A stretch of 8,338 nucleotides of DNA from Deinococcus sp. Lineage in GTDB: Bacteria; Deinococcota; Deinococci; Deinococcales; Deinococcaceae. Positions within the stretch are counted from its first letter, which is position 1, and each line of letters starts with the position of its first letter. Below, piece by piece: positions 1 to 7,042 of the stretch. A model generated the notes under the pieces. It ran no database searches. It worked only from the letters and a program-made list of their open reading frames with translations, and was not told where the DNA came from. The translations under genes and the position numbers were made by a program. Location: NCBI GenBank assembly GCA_018260275.1, contig JAGLBK010000112.1:1-8338 (forward strand). Reading direction: 5' to 3'.

Positions 1-62
<62 letters not shown>

Positions 63-107
63 TAAAGCGCTCCACAACATACTTCTCTTCTTCACCATCT
101 GACCTTT

Positions 108-134
108 AAGCCCCTCAGGAAACTGGGGGGCTTT
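108..134 (+). terminator. Intrinsic terminator after 16S rRNA
   Basis: An 11-base-pair stem (108-118 with 123-133, one G-U pair) closes a GAAA tetraloop at 119-122. The right arm runs into CTTT and a further CTTTAT a few bases later, so the U-tract is short. It sits 45 bases after the 16S end and before the next gene, as expected for the end of an rRNA transcript that does not continue into 23S. The interval 63-107 shows no other feature. Confidence 0.8.
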
Positions 135-167
135 GCGCTGCTTTATGATTTCTGGTTTCTCCTATAC

Positions 168-198
168 TGAGTTCAGTTTTTTCGCTAAAGTGAACTCA
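168..198. repeat. 8-bp inverted repeat over the promoter and start codon
   Basis: TGAGTTCA (168-175) and TGAACTCA (191-198) are perfect reverse complements separated by 15 bases. The right arm begins inside the candidate -10 box and ends on the A of the ATG; the left arm touches the alternative TATACT box. This could be an operator for a dimeric regulator, or a hairpin if transcription starts upstream. I cannot assign a regulator. Confidence 0.5.
186..198 (+). promoter_or_regulatory. Leaderless-type promoter of the acyl-CoA-binding protein gene
   Basis: TAAAGT at 186-191 fits the TAnnnT form of a -10 box and lies exactly six bases before the ATG at 198, so transcription would start at or next to the start codon. 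There is no convincing Shine-Dalgarno before the ATG, which agrees with a leaderless message. A second candidate, TATACT at 163-168, would give a leader of about 23 bases but still without a ribosome binding site. No good -35 box is visible for either. Confidence 0.5.
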
Positions 199-455
199 TG
201 CTGACTTTTGAACAGGCCCAACAGGATGTAAACAAGCTTTCCAAGAAGCCGGGCAACGATGTGCTGCTTAAACTGTATGCCCTTTTCAAGCAGGGGAGTG
301 AAGGCGACGTATCGGGTAAGCGCCCTGGTGGGTTTGATTTCGTGGGTGGAGCGAAGTATGACGCCTGGAGTGAACATCAGGGGAAGTCACTGGAGCAGGC
401 CCAGCAGGAATATGTCGCGCTGGTCGAGCAACTGCTGGCGGCAGATCAGCACTGA
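198..455 (+). CDS. Acyl-CoA-binding protein (ACBP family)
   Basis: This 85-residue protein has the length and sequence of a free-standing acyl-CoA-binding protein, a small cytosolic four-helix bundle that binds medium- and long-chain acyl-CoA thioesters and buffers or delivers them to lipid metabolism. The family's ligand-binding positions can be recognised: Tyr27 and Lys31 in LYALFKQ, Lys53 in AKYDAW, and Tyr72 near the end. The core between residues 23 and 80 follows the animal ACBP pattern closely, including PGGFDF and the AKYDAW box. The ATG at 198 gives a normal N-terminus, and the gene ends in tandem stops TGA-TAG (453-458). It lies 48 bases before irrE on the same strand, so read-through into irrE is possible. 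ACBPs are common in eukaryotes and patchy in bacteria. The family assignment is firm; its physiological role here is not known. Confidence 0.93.
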   Translation: MLTFEQAQQDVNKLSKKPGNDVLLKLYALFKQGSEGDVSGKRPGGFDFVGGAKYDAWSEHQGKSLEQAQQEYVALVEQLLAADQH

Positions 456-491
456 TAGTACCGGGCAAGTGCCTGAAGAGGAATGGCTTGC

Positions 492-504
492 TAAGCTGCG
501 AACG
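492..504 (+). promoter_or_regulatory. Leaderless-type promoter of irrE
   Basis: TAAGCT at 492-497 fits TAnnnT and is followed by six bases and then the GTG at 504, the same geometry as at three other genes here. The in-frame stop TAA at 492-494 rules out any start further upstream. The purine-rich AAGAGG at 476-481 is too far away (over 20 bases) to act as a ribosome binding site. No clear -35 box is seen. Confidence 0.5.
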
Positions 505-1310
505 TGACTGATTCCTCAGCGGCGTTGGCAGCAGCCAAAGCCAGAATGCGTGAACTTGCCGCCGCTTATAGTCAGCGGGTCCCTGGGCTGGATGCCCACA
601 GCCTAGTGCTGGGCTTAGAGGGCATCGAACTTAAGTACATACCGATGGGTGAGCGCGACGGTGCCTATGACCCTGAGCATCACGTCATTCTGATCAACAG
701 CAAGGTCCGTCCGGAGCGGCAGCGTTTTACCCTGGCCCACGAAATCAGTCACGCCTTACTTCTGGGTGACGATGACCTGTTAAGCGATATCCACGACGCT
801 TTTGAAGGTGAGCGGCTTGAACAGGTGATCGAAAGCCTCTGTAATGTGGGGGCAGCTGCGCTTTTGATGCCCCAGCGCCTCATGAACGAAATGACGGAGC
901 GCTTTGGTTACACGGGCCGCACACTGGCTGAACTGGCGAGGCGGGCGGATGTCAGCCACTCGACGGCCCTCTATGCGCTGGCCGAGCAGACGCCGCAACC
1001 CACGCTGTACGCCGTCTGTGCGGTAAGCCGTCGGGACCAGGAAGAGGCAGCAGGGGTAGAGAAAGCCCTCTCGGTCCGGGTATTTGGGGCGTCGCCGGGG
1101 GTCAAGTATTCGATTCGTCCGGGGACGATCATTCCGGACGATCATCCTATTGCGCGGGCGCTGGACACTGGATTCGAGATGAGCGAACAGAGCTACGTGC
1201 CGTTTCGCTCTGGGCGCAGGATGCCTGCCTATGTCGTGGCCTATCCGGCGCGCGGCTTTGCAGTCGCTGCCAGTTTCACTTTTCACGATTTGAAGGAAGA
1301 AAATGGGTAG
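504..1310 (+). CDS. irrE: IrrE (PprI), metallopeptidase regulator of the radiation response
   Basis: IrrE is a COG2856/M78-family metallopeptidase that, in characterised Deinococcus, cleaves the repressor DdrO after radiation or oxidative stress and so induces recA, ddr and other repair genes. The 268-residue protein has the full three-part architecture: N-terminal peptidase domain (about 6-125) with HEISH at 79-83 and a downstream glutamate, Glu110, as expected third metal ligand; a helix-turn-helix-like middle part (about 126-165); and a GAF-like C-terminal region (about 185-265). Conserved stretches include RFTLAHE, GDDDLLSDIHDA and SYVPFRSGR. The spacing of His79, His83 and Glu110 equals that of D. 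deserti His82, His86 and Glu113. GTG 504 is the first possible start because an in-frame stop lies at 492. That gives an N-terminus much shorter than the annotated D. radiodurans form and close to D. deserti. The 3' end overlaps folP by 8 bases. Ser82 sits where relatives I recall have Gly. Confidence 0.96.
   Translation: MTDSSAALAAAKARMRELAAAYSQRVPGLDAHSLVLGLEGIELKYIPMGERDGAYDPEHHVILINSKVRPERQRFTLAHEISHALLLGDDDLLSDIHDAFEGERLEQVIESLCNVGAAALLMPQRLMNEMTERFGYTGRTLAELARRADVSHSTALYALAEQTPQPTLYAVCAVSRRDQEEAAGVEKALSVRVFGASPGVKYSIRPGTIIPDDHPIARALDTGFEMSEQSYVPFRSGRRMPAYVVAYPARGFAVAASFTFHDLKEENG
1293..1300 (+). promoter_or_regulatory. Ribosome binding site of folP inside irrE
   Basis: AAGGAAGA lies just before the ATG at 1303 and within the last codons of irrE. 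It is one of the few plain Shine-Dalgarno sites in this gene run and supports ATG 1303 as the folP start. It also argues that folP is translated from the irrE message and not as a leaderless transcript. Confidence 0.75.
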
Positions 1311-2175
1311 TCACCAGCTGAGTTTCAGGTTCGAGGTTCCGGGAGGCCGGAAGACTTCTGAAGGCTGGACCGTAACGTGGCAGGGCTGCGCTGTCATGGG
1401 AATCCTGAATGCCACCCCGGACAGCTTCAGTGATGGTGGGCGGCATTTTTCGGTTGATGCGGCTTTGGCTTCTGCGCGGAGTATGCGGGACAGCGGGGTC
1501 TTTATGCTTGATGTGGGTGGCGAGAGCACCCGTCCGGGGTCCGACCCGGTAGACGCCGCCACTGAGCTTGACCGGGTGCTGCCGGTGATCCGTGCGTTAC
1601 GAGAACTGGACGTGCTAATCAGCGTGGACACCATGAAGCCGGAGGTGGCGGCGGCGGCTCTGAAAGCGGGGGCACACCTGATCAACGATGTGACGGGGTT
1701 GAGCCAGCCTGAAATGGTGCGGGTCTGTGCCGAAGCCGGGGCCGCCGCGTGCATCATGCACATGCAGGGCGAACCGCGCACCATGCAGCACCAGCCGAGC
1801 TATGACGACGTGGTGGCCGAGGTGCACGGCTACCTGCGGGAGCGGGCCGCTGAGGTCAAGGCCGCGGGCGTGCCCTCGGTGCTGCTCGACCCCGGCATCG
1901 GCTTCGGTAAGACGCTGGAGCATAATCTGGCCCTGATCCGGGCGGTGGGCGACCTGGCCGCGGGTGAGGACCCCGTGCTGATGGCCGCCAGCCGCAAGAA
2001 GACCATTGACCTGATCGCGGACGTCCCCCAGGCCGATCAGCGTGACCCCGGCAGCCTGGCCCTGCACCTGCATTCGGCGCGGCAGGGTGCGGCCATGGTG
2101 CGGGCGCACGCCGCTGCCGAGCATGTGCAGGCGCTCCGGGTACAGCAGAGAATCGAGCAGGCTGTGGACGGTTAG
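1303..2175 (+). CDS. folP: Dihydropteroate synthase
   Basis: FolP joins 6-hydroxymethyl-7,8-dihydropterin diphosphate with p-aminobenzoate to make 7,8-dihydropteroate in folate synthesis, and it is the sulfonamide target. The 290-residue TIM-barrel protein shows both family signatures: MGILNATPDSFSDGG (32-46) and LDVGGESTRPG (69-79). Further pterin- and phosphate-binding motifs follow in order: ISVDT (106-110), INDVTG (127-132), MHMQG (152-156), DPGIGFGKT (196-204) and ASRKK (229-233). Two details are less typical. The SRK loop reads MAASRKK where many have a glycine before the serine. The C-terminal element reads VRAHAA where E. coli has RVHDV; the Arg and His are kept but the Asp is not. 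The N-terminal 25 residues before the barrel are weakly conserved but the ribosome binding site fixes the start. It overlaps irrE by 8 bases and precedes folB by 9. Confidence 0.97.
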   Translation: MGSHQLSFRFEVPGGRKTSEGWTVTWQGCAVMGILNATPDSFSDGGRHFSVDAALASARSMRDSGVFMLDVGGESTRPGSDPVDAATELDRVLPVIRALRELDVLISVDTMKPEVAAAALKAGAHLINDVTGLSQPEMVRVCAEAGAAACIMHMQGEPRTMQHQPSYDDVVAEVHGYLRERAAEVKAAGVPSVLLDPGIGFGKTLEHNLALIRAVGDLAAGEDPVLMAASRKKTIDLIADVPQADQRDPGSLALHLHSARQGAAMVRAHAAAEHVQALRVQQRIEQAVDG

Positions 2176-2185
2176 ACTCTGGACA
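2173..2185 (+). promoter_or_regulatory. Leaderless-type promoter of folB, built into the folP stop codon
   Basis: TAGACT at 2173-2178 is a TAnnnT box exactly six bases before the folB ATG at 2185. Its first three bases are the folP stop codon. No Shine-Dalgarno precedes folB, so either it is leaderless or it depends on ribosomes finishing folP nine bases upstream. No clear -35 box is visible. Confidence 0.5.
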
Positions 2186-2547
2186 TGTCACGGGTCGTTC
2201 TGGAAGGTCTGGAGTTTCATGCCAGACACGGCGTTTTTGAGTCTGAAGGTGTCCTGGGGGCACGGTTCGTGGTGGACGCCGAACTGTATTACGACTTTTC
2301 CGGAATGGCCGACGACCTGAATGAAGCTGTCAATTACGCTGCCGTGTACGAAGTGATCCGCCAGGAAGTAACCGAGCAGACGCATCAGCTGATCGAGGTG
2401 CTCGCGAACCGCGTCGCCCAGCGTATCCTGCATGAGCAGCCCAGATTGGAGCGGGTTACGGTGCGGGTTCACAAGCCGTTTGCGCCCATTCCGGGGATTT
2501 TCCGGGACGTTTACGCCGAACTGACCCTGGTTCAGGGCACGGGATGA
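2185..2547 (+). CDS. folB: Dihydroneopterin aldolase
   Basis: FolB cleaves 7,8-dihydroneopterin to 6-hydroxymethyl-7,8-dihydropterin and glycolaldehyde, feeding the next gene product, FolK. The 120-residue length is normal for this small barrel enzyme, which usually assembles as an octamer. Aligned by eye with S. aureus FolB, the functional residues are present: Glu21 in the HARHGVFESEG segment, Tyr51 in VNYAAVYE, Glu71 in LIEVLANR, and Lys97 in VRVHKPFAPIPG. The start is the ATG at 2185, which gives the expected MSRVVLEGLEF beginning. It follows folP by 9 bases and overlaps folK through ATGA, so folB and folK should be translationally coupled. Confidence 0.96.
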   Translation: MSRVVLEGLEFHARHGVFESEGVLGARFVVDAELYYDFSGMADDLNEAVNYAAVYEVIRQEVTEQTHQLIEVLANRVAQRILHEQPRLERVTVRVHKPFAPIPGIFRDVYAELTLVQGTG

Positions 2548-3047
2548 GGCCGAACTTGTCCAATCAGGCCGTTTACGTGGCGCTGGGGGCCAATCTGGGC
2601 CAGCCTTTACCGACGCTGCGACGGGCCAAAGAGGAACTGAGCGGGCTGGGGCAGCTCACCGGTCAATCACGCCTTTACCGCACGGTTGCGGTTGGTGGCC
2701 CCGCCGGGCAGCCTGATTATCTGAACGCGGCTTTGCGGATGGAAACATCGCTTGCGCCGGGGCCGCTTCTTGCAGCCCTGCATAAGATCGAAGACCGTGC
2801 CGGGCGCGAGCGCCATCAGCGCTGGGAAGCGCGGGTGCTGGACCTTGACCTGATTGTCTACGGCGATCTGGTGCAAACCGGGCCGCCTGAACTCCCTCAC
2901 CCCCGCGCCTGGGAACGGGCTTTTGTGCTGGCTCCACTGGCCGACCTCGATCCCGAGCTGCGCCATCCGGTGAGTGGGGAAACGGTGGCTGCTGCATTAG
3001 CGAGGGCCGGACTGGGCGGAATTAGGACACTGGAAGAAAACTGGTAG
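2544..3047 (+). CDS. folK: 6-hydroxymethyl-7,8-dihydropterin pyrophosphokinase
   Basis: FolK transfers pyrophosphate from ATP to the product of FolB, giving the substrate of FolP. The 167-residue protein has the N-terminal VYVALGANLGQP segment (10-21), the pterin-side QPDYLNAAL (56-64), and the catalytic region GRERHQRWEARVLDLDLIVYGD (split here as GRERHQRW, 87-94, and LDLDLIVYGD, 99-108). Asp100 and Asp102 match the two magnesium-binding aspartates of E. coli FolK (95 and 97). ELPHPRAWERAFVLAPL follows at about 116-132, as in the family. The usual RWGPR reads RWEAR here, a small deviation. Translation starts at ATG 2544, overlapping the folB stop by four bases. Three enzymes of one pathway are thus adjacent, in the order folP, folB, folK. 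Confidence 0.96.
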   Translation: MRPNLSNQAVYVALGANLGQPLPTLRRAKEELSGLGQLTGQSRLYRTVAVGGPAGQPDYLNAALRMETSLAPGPLLAALHKIEDRAGRERHQRWEARVLDLDLIVYGDLVQTGPPELPHPRAWERAFVLAPLADLDPELRHPVSGETVAAALARAGLGGIRTLEENW

Positions 3048-3062
3048 AGGCTGCTGGGGTGC

Positions 3063-3075
3063 TAGCCTGCCCGCA
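3063..3075 (+). promoter_or_regulatory. Leaderless-type promoter of the moaD-moaE fusion
   Basis: TAGCCT at 3063-3068 is a TAnnnT box followed by six bases and the ATG at 3075. No Shine-Dalgarno precedes the ATG and the spacer from folK is only 27 bases. The position makes transcription independent of the fol genes plausible. No clear -35 box is seen. Confidence 0.5.
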
Positions 3076-3749
3076 TGCAAGTGAACGTGGTCTTTTTTGC
3101 CCAGCTAAAGCGTGAAGTGGGCGTTGAGCAGCTTTCTGTGGAAGTACCGCCGGGGTCAAGTGTGCGGACCGTGGCGGCACTGGTCGAGGCGCAGCATGGT
3201 GTAAGCCTGAAAGGTTGCATGGTAGCCGTCAATGAAACCTATGCGGCGCCCGATCAGGTGCTCAGTGAGGGAGAAGAGGTCGCGTTTTTGCCGCCGGTGG
3301 CTGGTGGAAGTCAGGGCGATACCCTCTGCGAAATCACCCCAGCTGTACTAAGCCTTTCCACAGCCGACGCCTTCCTGGTGCGGCCCGAGTACGGTGCTCA
3401 GGCCTATTTTGTAGGCACGGTCCGCAGTCCTAATAGCGGAAAACAGGTGGAATTTATCGAGTACGAGGGCTTTGCGCCGCTGGCCCGTAAGGTCATGCAC
3501 GAAGCCGCCGCCGCCGCCCGAGAAAAACATGGCGAACTGCGGGTGTACCTTCAGCACCGCACCGGCAAACTGTTTCCCGGCGACGCCAGCATCCTGATCG
3601 GGGTCGGCAGCCCGCACCGCCGCGCCGCGTTGGAAGCCTGCGACTTTCTGATCGAGCACCTGAAGGTGCATGTGCCAGTCTGGAAACACGAGGCCGACGA
3701 GGATGGTCAGCACTGGGTTGCCGGGCAAACGGGGCATGAGACTTTGTAA
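3075..3749 (+). CDS. moaE: Fused molybdopterin synthase, MoaD small subunit plus MoaE large subunit
   Basis: Molybdopterin synthase adds two sulfurs to cyclic pyranopterin monophosphate in molybdenum cofactor synthesis. MoaD is the sulfur carrier with a C-terminal Gly-Gly, and MoaE the catalytic subunit. Here both are one 224-residue protein. Residues 1-78 are a ubiquitin-fold MoaD ending FLPPVAGG, and about 84-224 are MoaE. MoaE features include HRTGKLFPGD (161-170), SPHRR (179-183), and two lysines, Lys197 in HLKVH and Lys204 in VWKHE, matching E. coli MoaE Lys119 and Lys126. The Gly77-Gly78 end of MoaD is continuous with SQGDTLCEI, so it cannot be thiocarboxylated unless the chain is cut there. 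Mycobacterial MoaX is a known MoaD-MoaE fusion reported to be processed at its glycine. No other molybdenum gene is nearby. The domain assignment is firm; cleavage is inference. Confidence 0.95.
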   Translation: MQVNVVFFAQLKREVGVEQLSVEVPPGSSVRTVAALVEAQHGVSLKGCMVAVNETYAAPDQVLSEGEEVAFLPPVAGGSQGDTLCEITPAVLSLSTADAFLVRPEYGAQAYFVGTVRSPNSGKQVEFIEYEGFAPLARKVMHEAAAAAREKHGELRVYLQHRTGKLFPGDASILIGVGSPHRRAALEACDFLIEHLKVHVPVWKHEADEDGQHWVAGQTGHETL

Positions 3750-3755
3750 ACCCCT

Positions 3756-3798
3756 AAAAAAGCCGCGCCCGGATGCATCTTTGCTCCGGGCACGGCTT
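3756..3798. terminator. Shared terminator between converging moaDE and fumC
   Basis: The arms AAGCCGCGCCCGG (3760-3772) and CCGGGCACGGCTT (3786-3798) pair except for one C/A mismatch, around a 13-base loop. On the minus strand the stem is followed by six U residues (complement of 3756-3761), a strong terminator for fumC, whose stop is 16 bases away. On the plus strand the stem ends in CTTGATTG, a poor U-tract, so it ends moaDE less efficiently. Confidence 0.85.
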
Positions 3799-3814
3799 GA
3801 TTGAAGGTTCTGAT

Positions 3815-5209
<1,395 letters not shown>

Positions 5210-5218
5210 AACGACTTC

Positions 5219-5224
5219 AGTTTA
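5219..5224 (-). promoter_or_regulatory. Candidate -10 box of fumC
   Basis: Read on the minus strand, TAAACT is followed by nine bases and the fumC ATG. Transcription would begin two or three bases before the start codon, giving an almost leaderless message; the only purine-rich tract before the ATG is a weak GAAG. The spacing differs from the six-base class on the plus strand, so support is lower. No -35 box is clear. Confidence 0.35.
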
Positions 5225-5273
5225 CGGCGCGGCAGGTGTTACCGGGGCAAGTATCCCGCCCCCGCAGGTTCGC

Positions 5274-6370
<1,097 letters not shown>

Positions 6371-6374
<4 letters not shown>

Positions 6375-6586
6375 TCGCCGCCGCCGCCCCCGCCCTCGCT
6401 GGATTTTTCCTTGCGGGAGTCGTTGACATAAAAGCCGCTGCCCTTGAACGCGATGCCGGGCCGGGCCAGCACGCGCTTGATGGCTGCGCCCGTTTCGGGA
6501 TGGGTGGTGAGCGGGGCGTCTTTCATGCTCTGCTTGATTTCGTAGATTTCGCTAGTTTCGAGATTCTTGTACAGGTACGTAGGCAT
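6371..6586 (-). CDS. FmdB-like small protein lacking the zinc-ribbon cysteines
   Basis: The 71-residue product follows the FmdB/CxxC_CxxC_SSSS regulatory-protein pattern: an MPTYLYKN start, then a QSMKDAPLT segment (19-27), a HPETG turn (29-33), and FKGSGFYVNDSRK at about 47-59, followed by a polar tail of Ser, Glu and six glycines. In typical members the N-terminal part holds two Cys pairs that bind zinc. Here the corresponding places read Asn8, Thr11, His29 and Thr32, and the protein has no cysteine at all. It therefore probably keeps the small beta fold without the metal. FmdB was named from a putative regulator of formamidase genes, but the function of most family members is unknown. It is the first gene of a pair with the HtrA-like protease, coupled by a GTGA overlap. 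Confidence 0.82.
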
Positions 6587-6596
6587 GGGTGAAGTG

Positions 6597-6639
6597 TCCT
6601 TGTGGCGGAGGTTTTTACTCCGTTTGCCCCTCTATCCTA
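6597..6639 (-). promoter_or_regulatory. Leader of the FmdB-like gene: ribosome binding site and weak -10 box
   Basis: On the minus strand AAGGA (6597-6601) stands ten bases before the ATG at 6586, a usable ribosome binding site. Further upstream TAGGAT (6634-6639) fits TAnnnT and would give a leader of about 40 bases. A TTGCCA at 6664-6669 resembles a -35 box but the 24-base spacing is too long, so the promoter call is tentative. Confidence 0.4.
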
Positions 6640-6671
6640 GCAGGGGAGCCGCCCGGTAATATTTGGCAAAG

Positions 6672-6690
6672 CTTGAGTGATGTACTCAGG
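6672..6690. repeat. Short inverted repeat between divergent genes
   Basis: CTTGAGT (6672-6678) and ACTCAGG (6684-6690) pair over seven positions, with one G-U, around a five-base loop. It lies between the minus-strand FmdB-like promoter region and the plus-strand glmS promoter candidate. It could be an operator; there is no U-tract, so termination is unlikely. Positions 6691-6709 show nothing further. Confidence 0.35.
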
Positions 6691-6709
6691 GTAGCTAGGG
6701 TGCCGGAAA

Positions 6710-6718
6710 TGCTATGTT
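6710..6718 (+). promoter_or_regulatory. Extended -10 promoter candidate for the glmS ribozyme transcript
   Basis: TGCTATGTT fits an extended -10 element, TGn followed by TATGTT at 6713-6718. It would place the transcription start near 6725, about 35 bases before the ribozyme cleavage site, so that a short 5' piece including a small GAACC/GGTTC hairpin (6726-6730 with 6741-6745) is released on cleavage. No -35 box is evident, as is usual with extended -10 promoters. Confidence 0.4.
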
Positions 6719-6758
6719 AACCAGCGAACCTTTGGTGTCAGGTTCACACAAACAGGGC

Positions 6759-6936
6759 AGCGCAAGGCCCGTAAAGGTTTAAGGCATAGCCCTTTACGGG
6801 ATACGAGGTGGAAGTCAGCGAGTTTCTGCGGATGCTTCCAGGCCAGGCAATCAGGGCCTACCCGACGTTCGGTTACCGGATGTGAAACGCGGCGATAACC
6901 CCCGTAGCAATACGGACATAAGGCCGGGTAAGATGC
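6759..6936 (+). ncRNA. glmS ribozyme, divergent Deinococcus-Thermus type
   Basis: Self-cleaving RNA that uses glucosamine-6-phosphate as cofactor and lowers expression of downstream glmS. Cleavage is expected between A6759 and G6760 (family motif A|GCGC). P1 is a perfect 10-bp stem, 6768-6777 with 6791-6800. The core follows as ACGAGG (6803-6808), P2 TGGAAG/CTTCCA (6809-6814 with 6835-6840), GCGAGTTTC and TGCGGATG (6827-6834), close to the Bacillus core ATCGAGATTTCGGCGGATG in order and spacing. P2.2 pairs CGCA (6761-6764) with TGCG (6827-6830); Bacillus has CGCC with GGCG, a compensatory change. An additional GGCC/GGCC hairpin (6841-6844 with 6855-6858) follows. P3 is 6865-6870 with 6878-6883; its loop TTACC (6873-6877) can pair with GGTAA (6927-6931), the P3.1 pseudoknot. 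P4 is CGGC/GCCG (6890-6893 with 6923-6926), and P4.1 is CCGTA-GCAA-TACGG (6902-6915). The 3' limit is approximate. Cleavage activity is inferred, not shown. Confidence 0.87.
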
Positions 6937-7042
6937 ACAAAATTTAAAATTTGACACCCCGGAGCAGCCTGATGGTTGACCCGTCCAATGGTCTTAGACC
7001 CTTAGACTTGCTAGACCTTTAGACCGCTCCGAAGGAGCATTT
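6937..7042 (+). promoter_or_regulatory. glmS leader downstream of the ribozyme
   Basis: This 106-base stretch holds an AT-rich island with AAAATTT twice (6939-6952) running into TTGACA (6951-6956), four spaced copies of TAGAC starting at 6995, 7003, 7012 and 7020, and the glmS ribosome binding site AAGGAG (7032-7037). The binding site lies in a small hairpin GCTCC-GAA-GGAGC (7026-7038). The same GCTCCG (7026-7031) can instead pair with CGGAGC at 6960-6965. The copy TAGACT (7003-7008) also fits a -10 box, but no well-spaced -35 is present. Confidence 0.5.

Noticed and set aside
259..507. Alternative frame of 82 codons over the acyl-CoA-binding protein gene
   Set aside because: It overlaps a gene with a clear family match and itself resembles nothing.
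130..510. DdrO-type radiation/desiccation response palindrome (TTATG...CATAA) near irrE
   Set aside because: Only single half-sites occur (TTATG at 143-147, and CATAA at 5207-5211 and 6917-6921), none with a partner at the correct distance, so no such operator is claimed in this window.
6712..6957. Open reading frame of 81 codons on the minus strand with several cysteines
   Set aside because: It is antisense to the glmS ribozyme over almost its whole length. No family is recognisable, there is no ribosome binding site, and the base constraints there are accounted for by RNA stems.
6951..6979. Promoter from TTGACA at 6951 after the AT-rich island
   Set aside because: The upstream AT tract looks like an UP element, but no -10-like hexamer lies 16-18 bases downstream, so I kept it only as part of the leader description.
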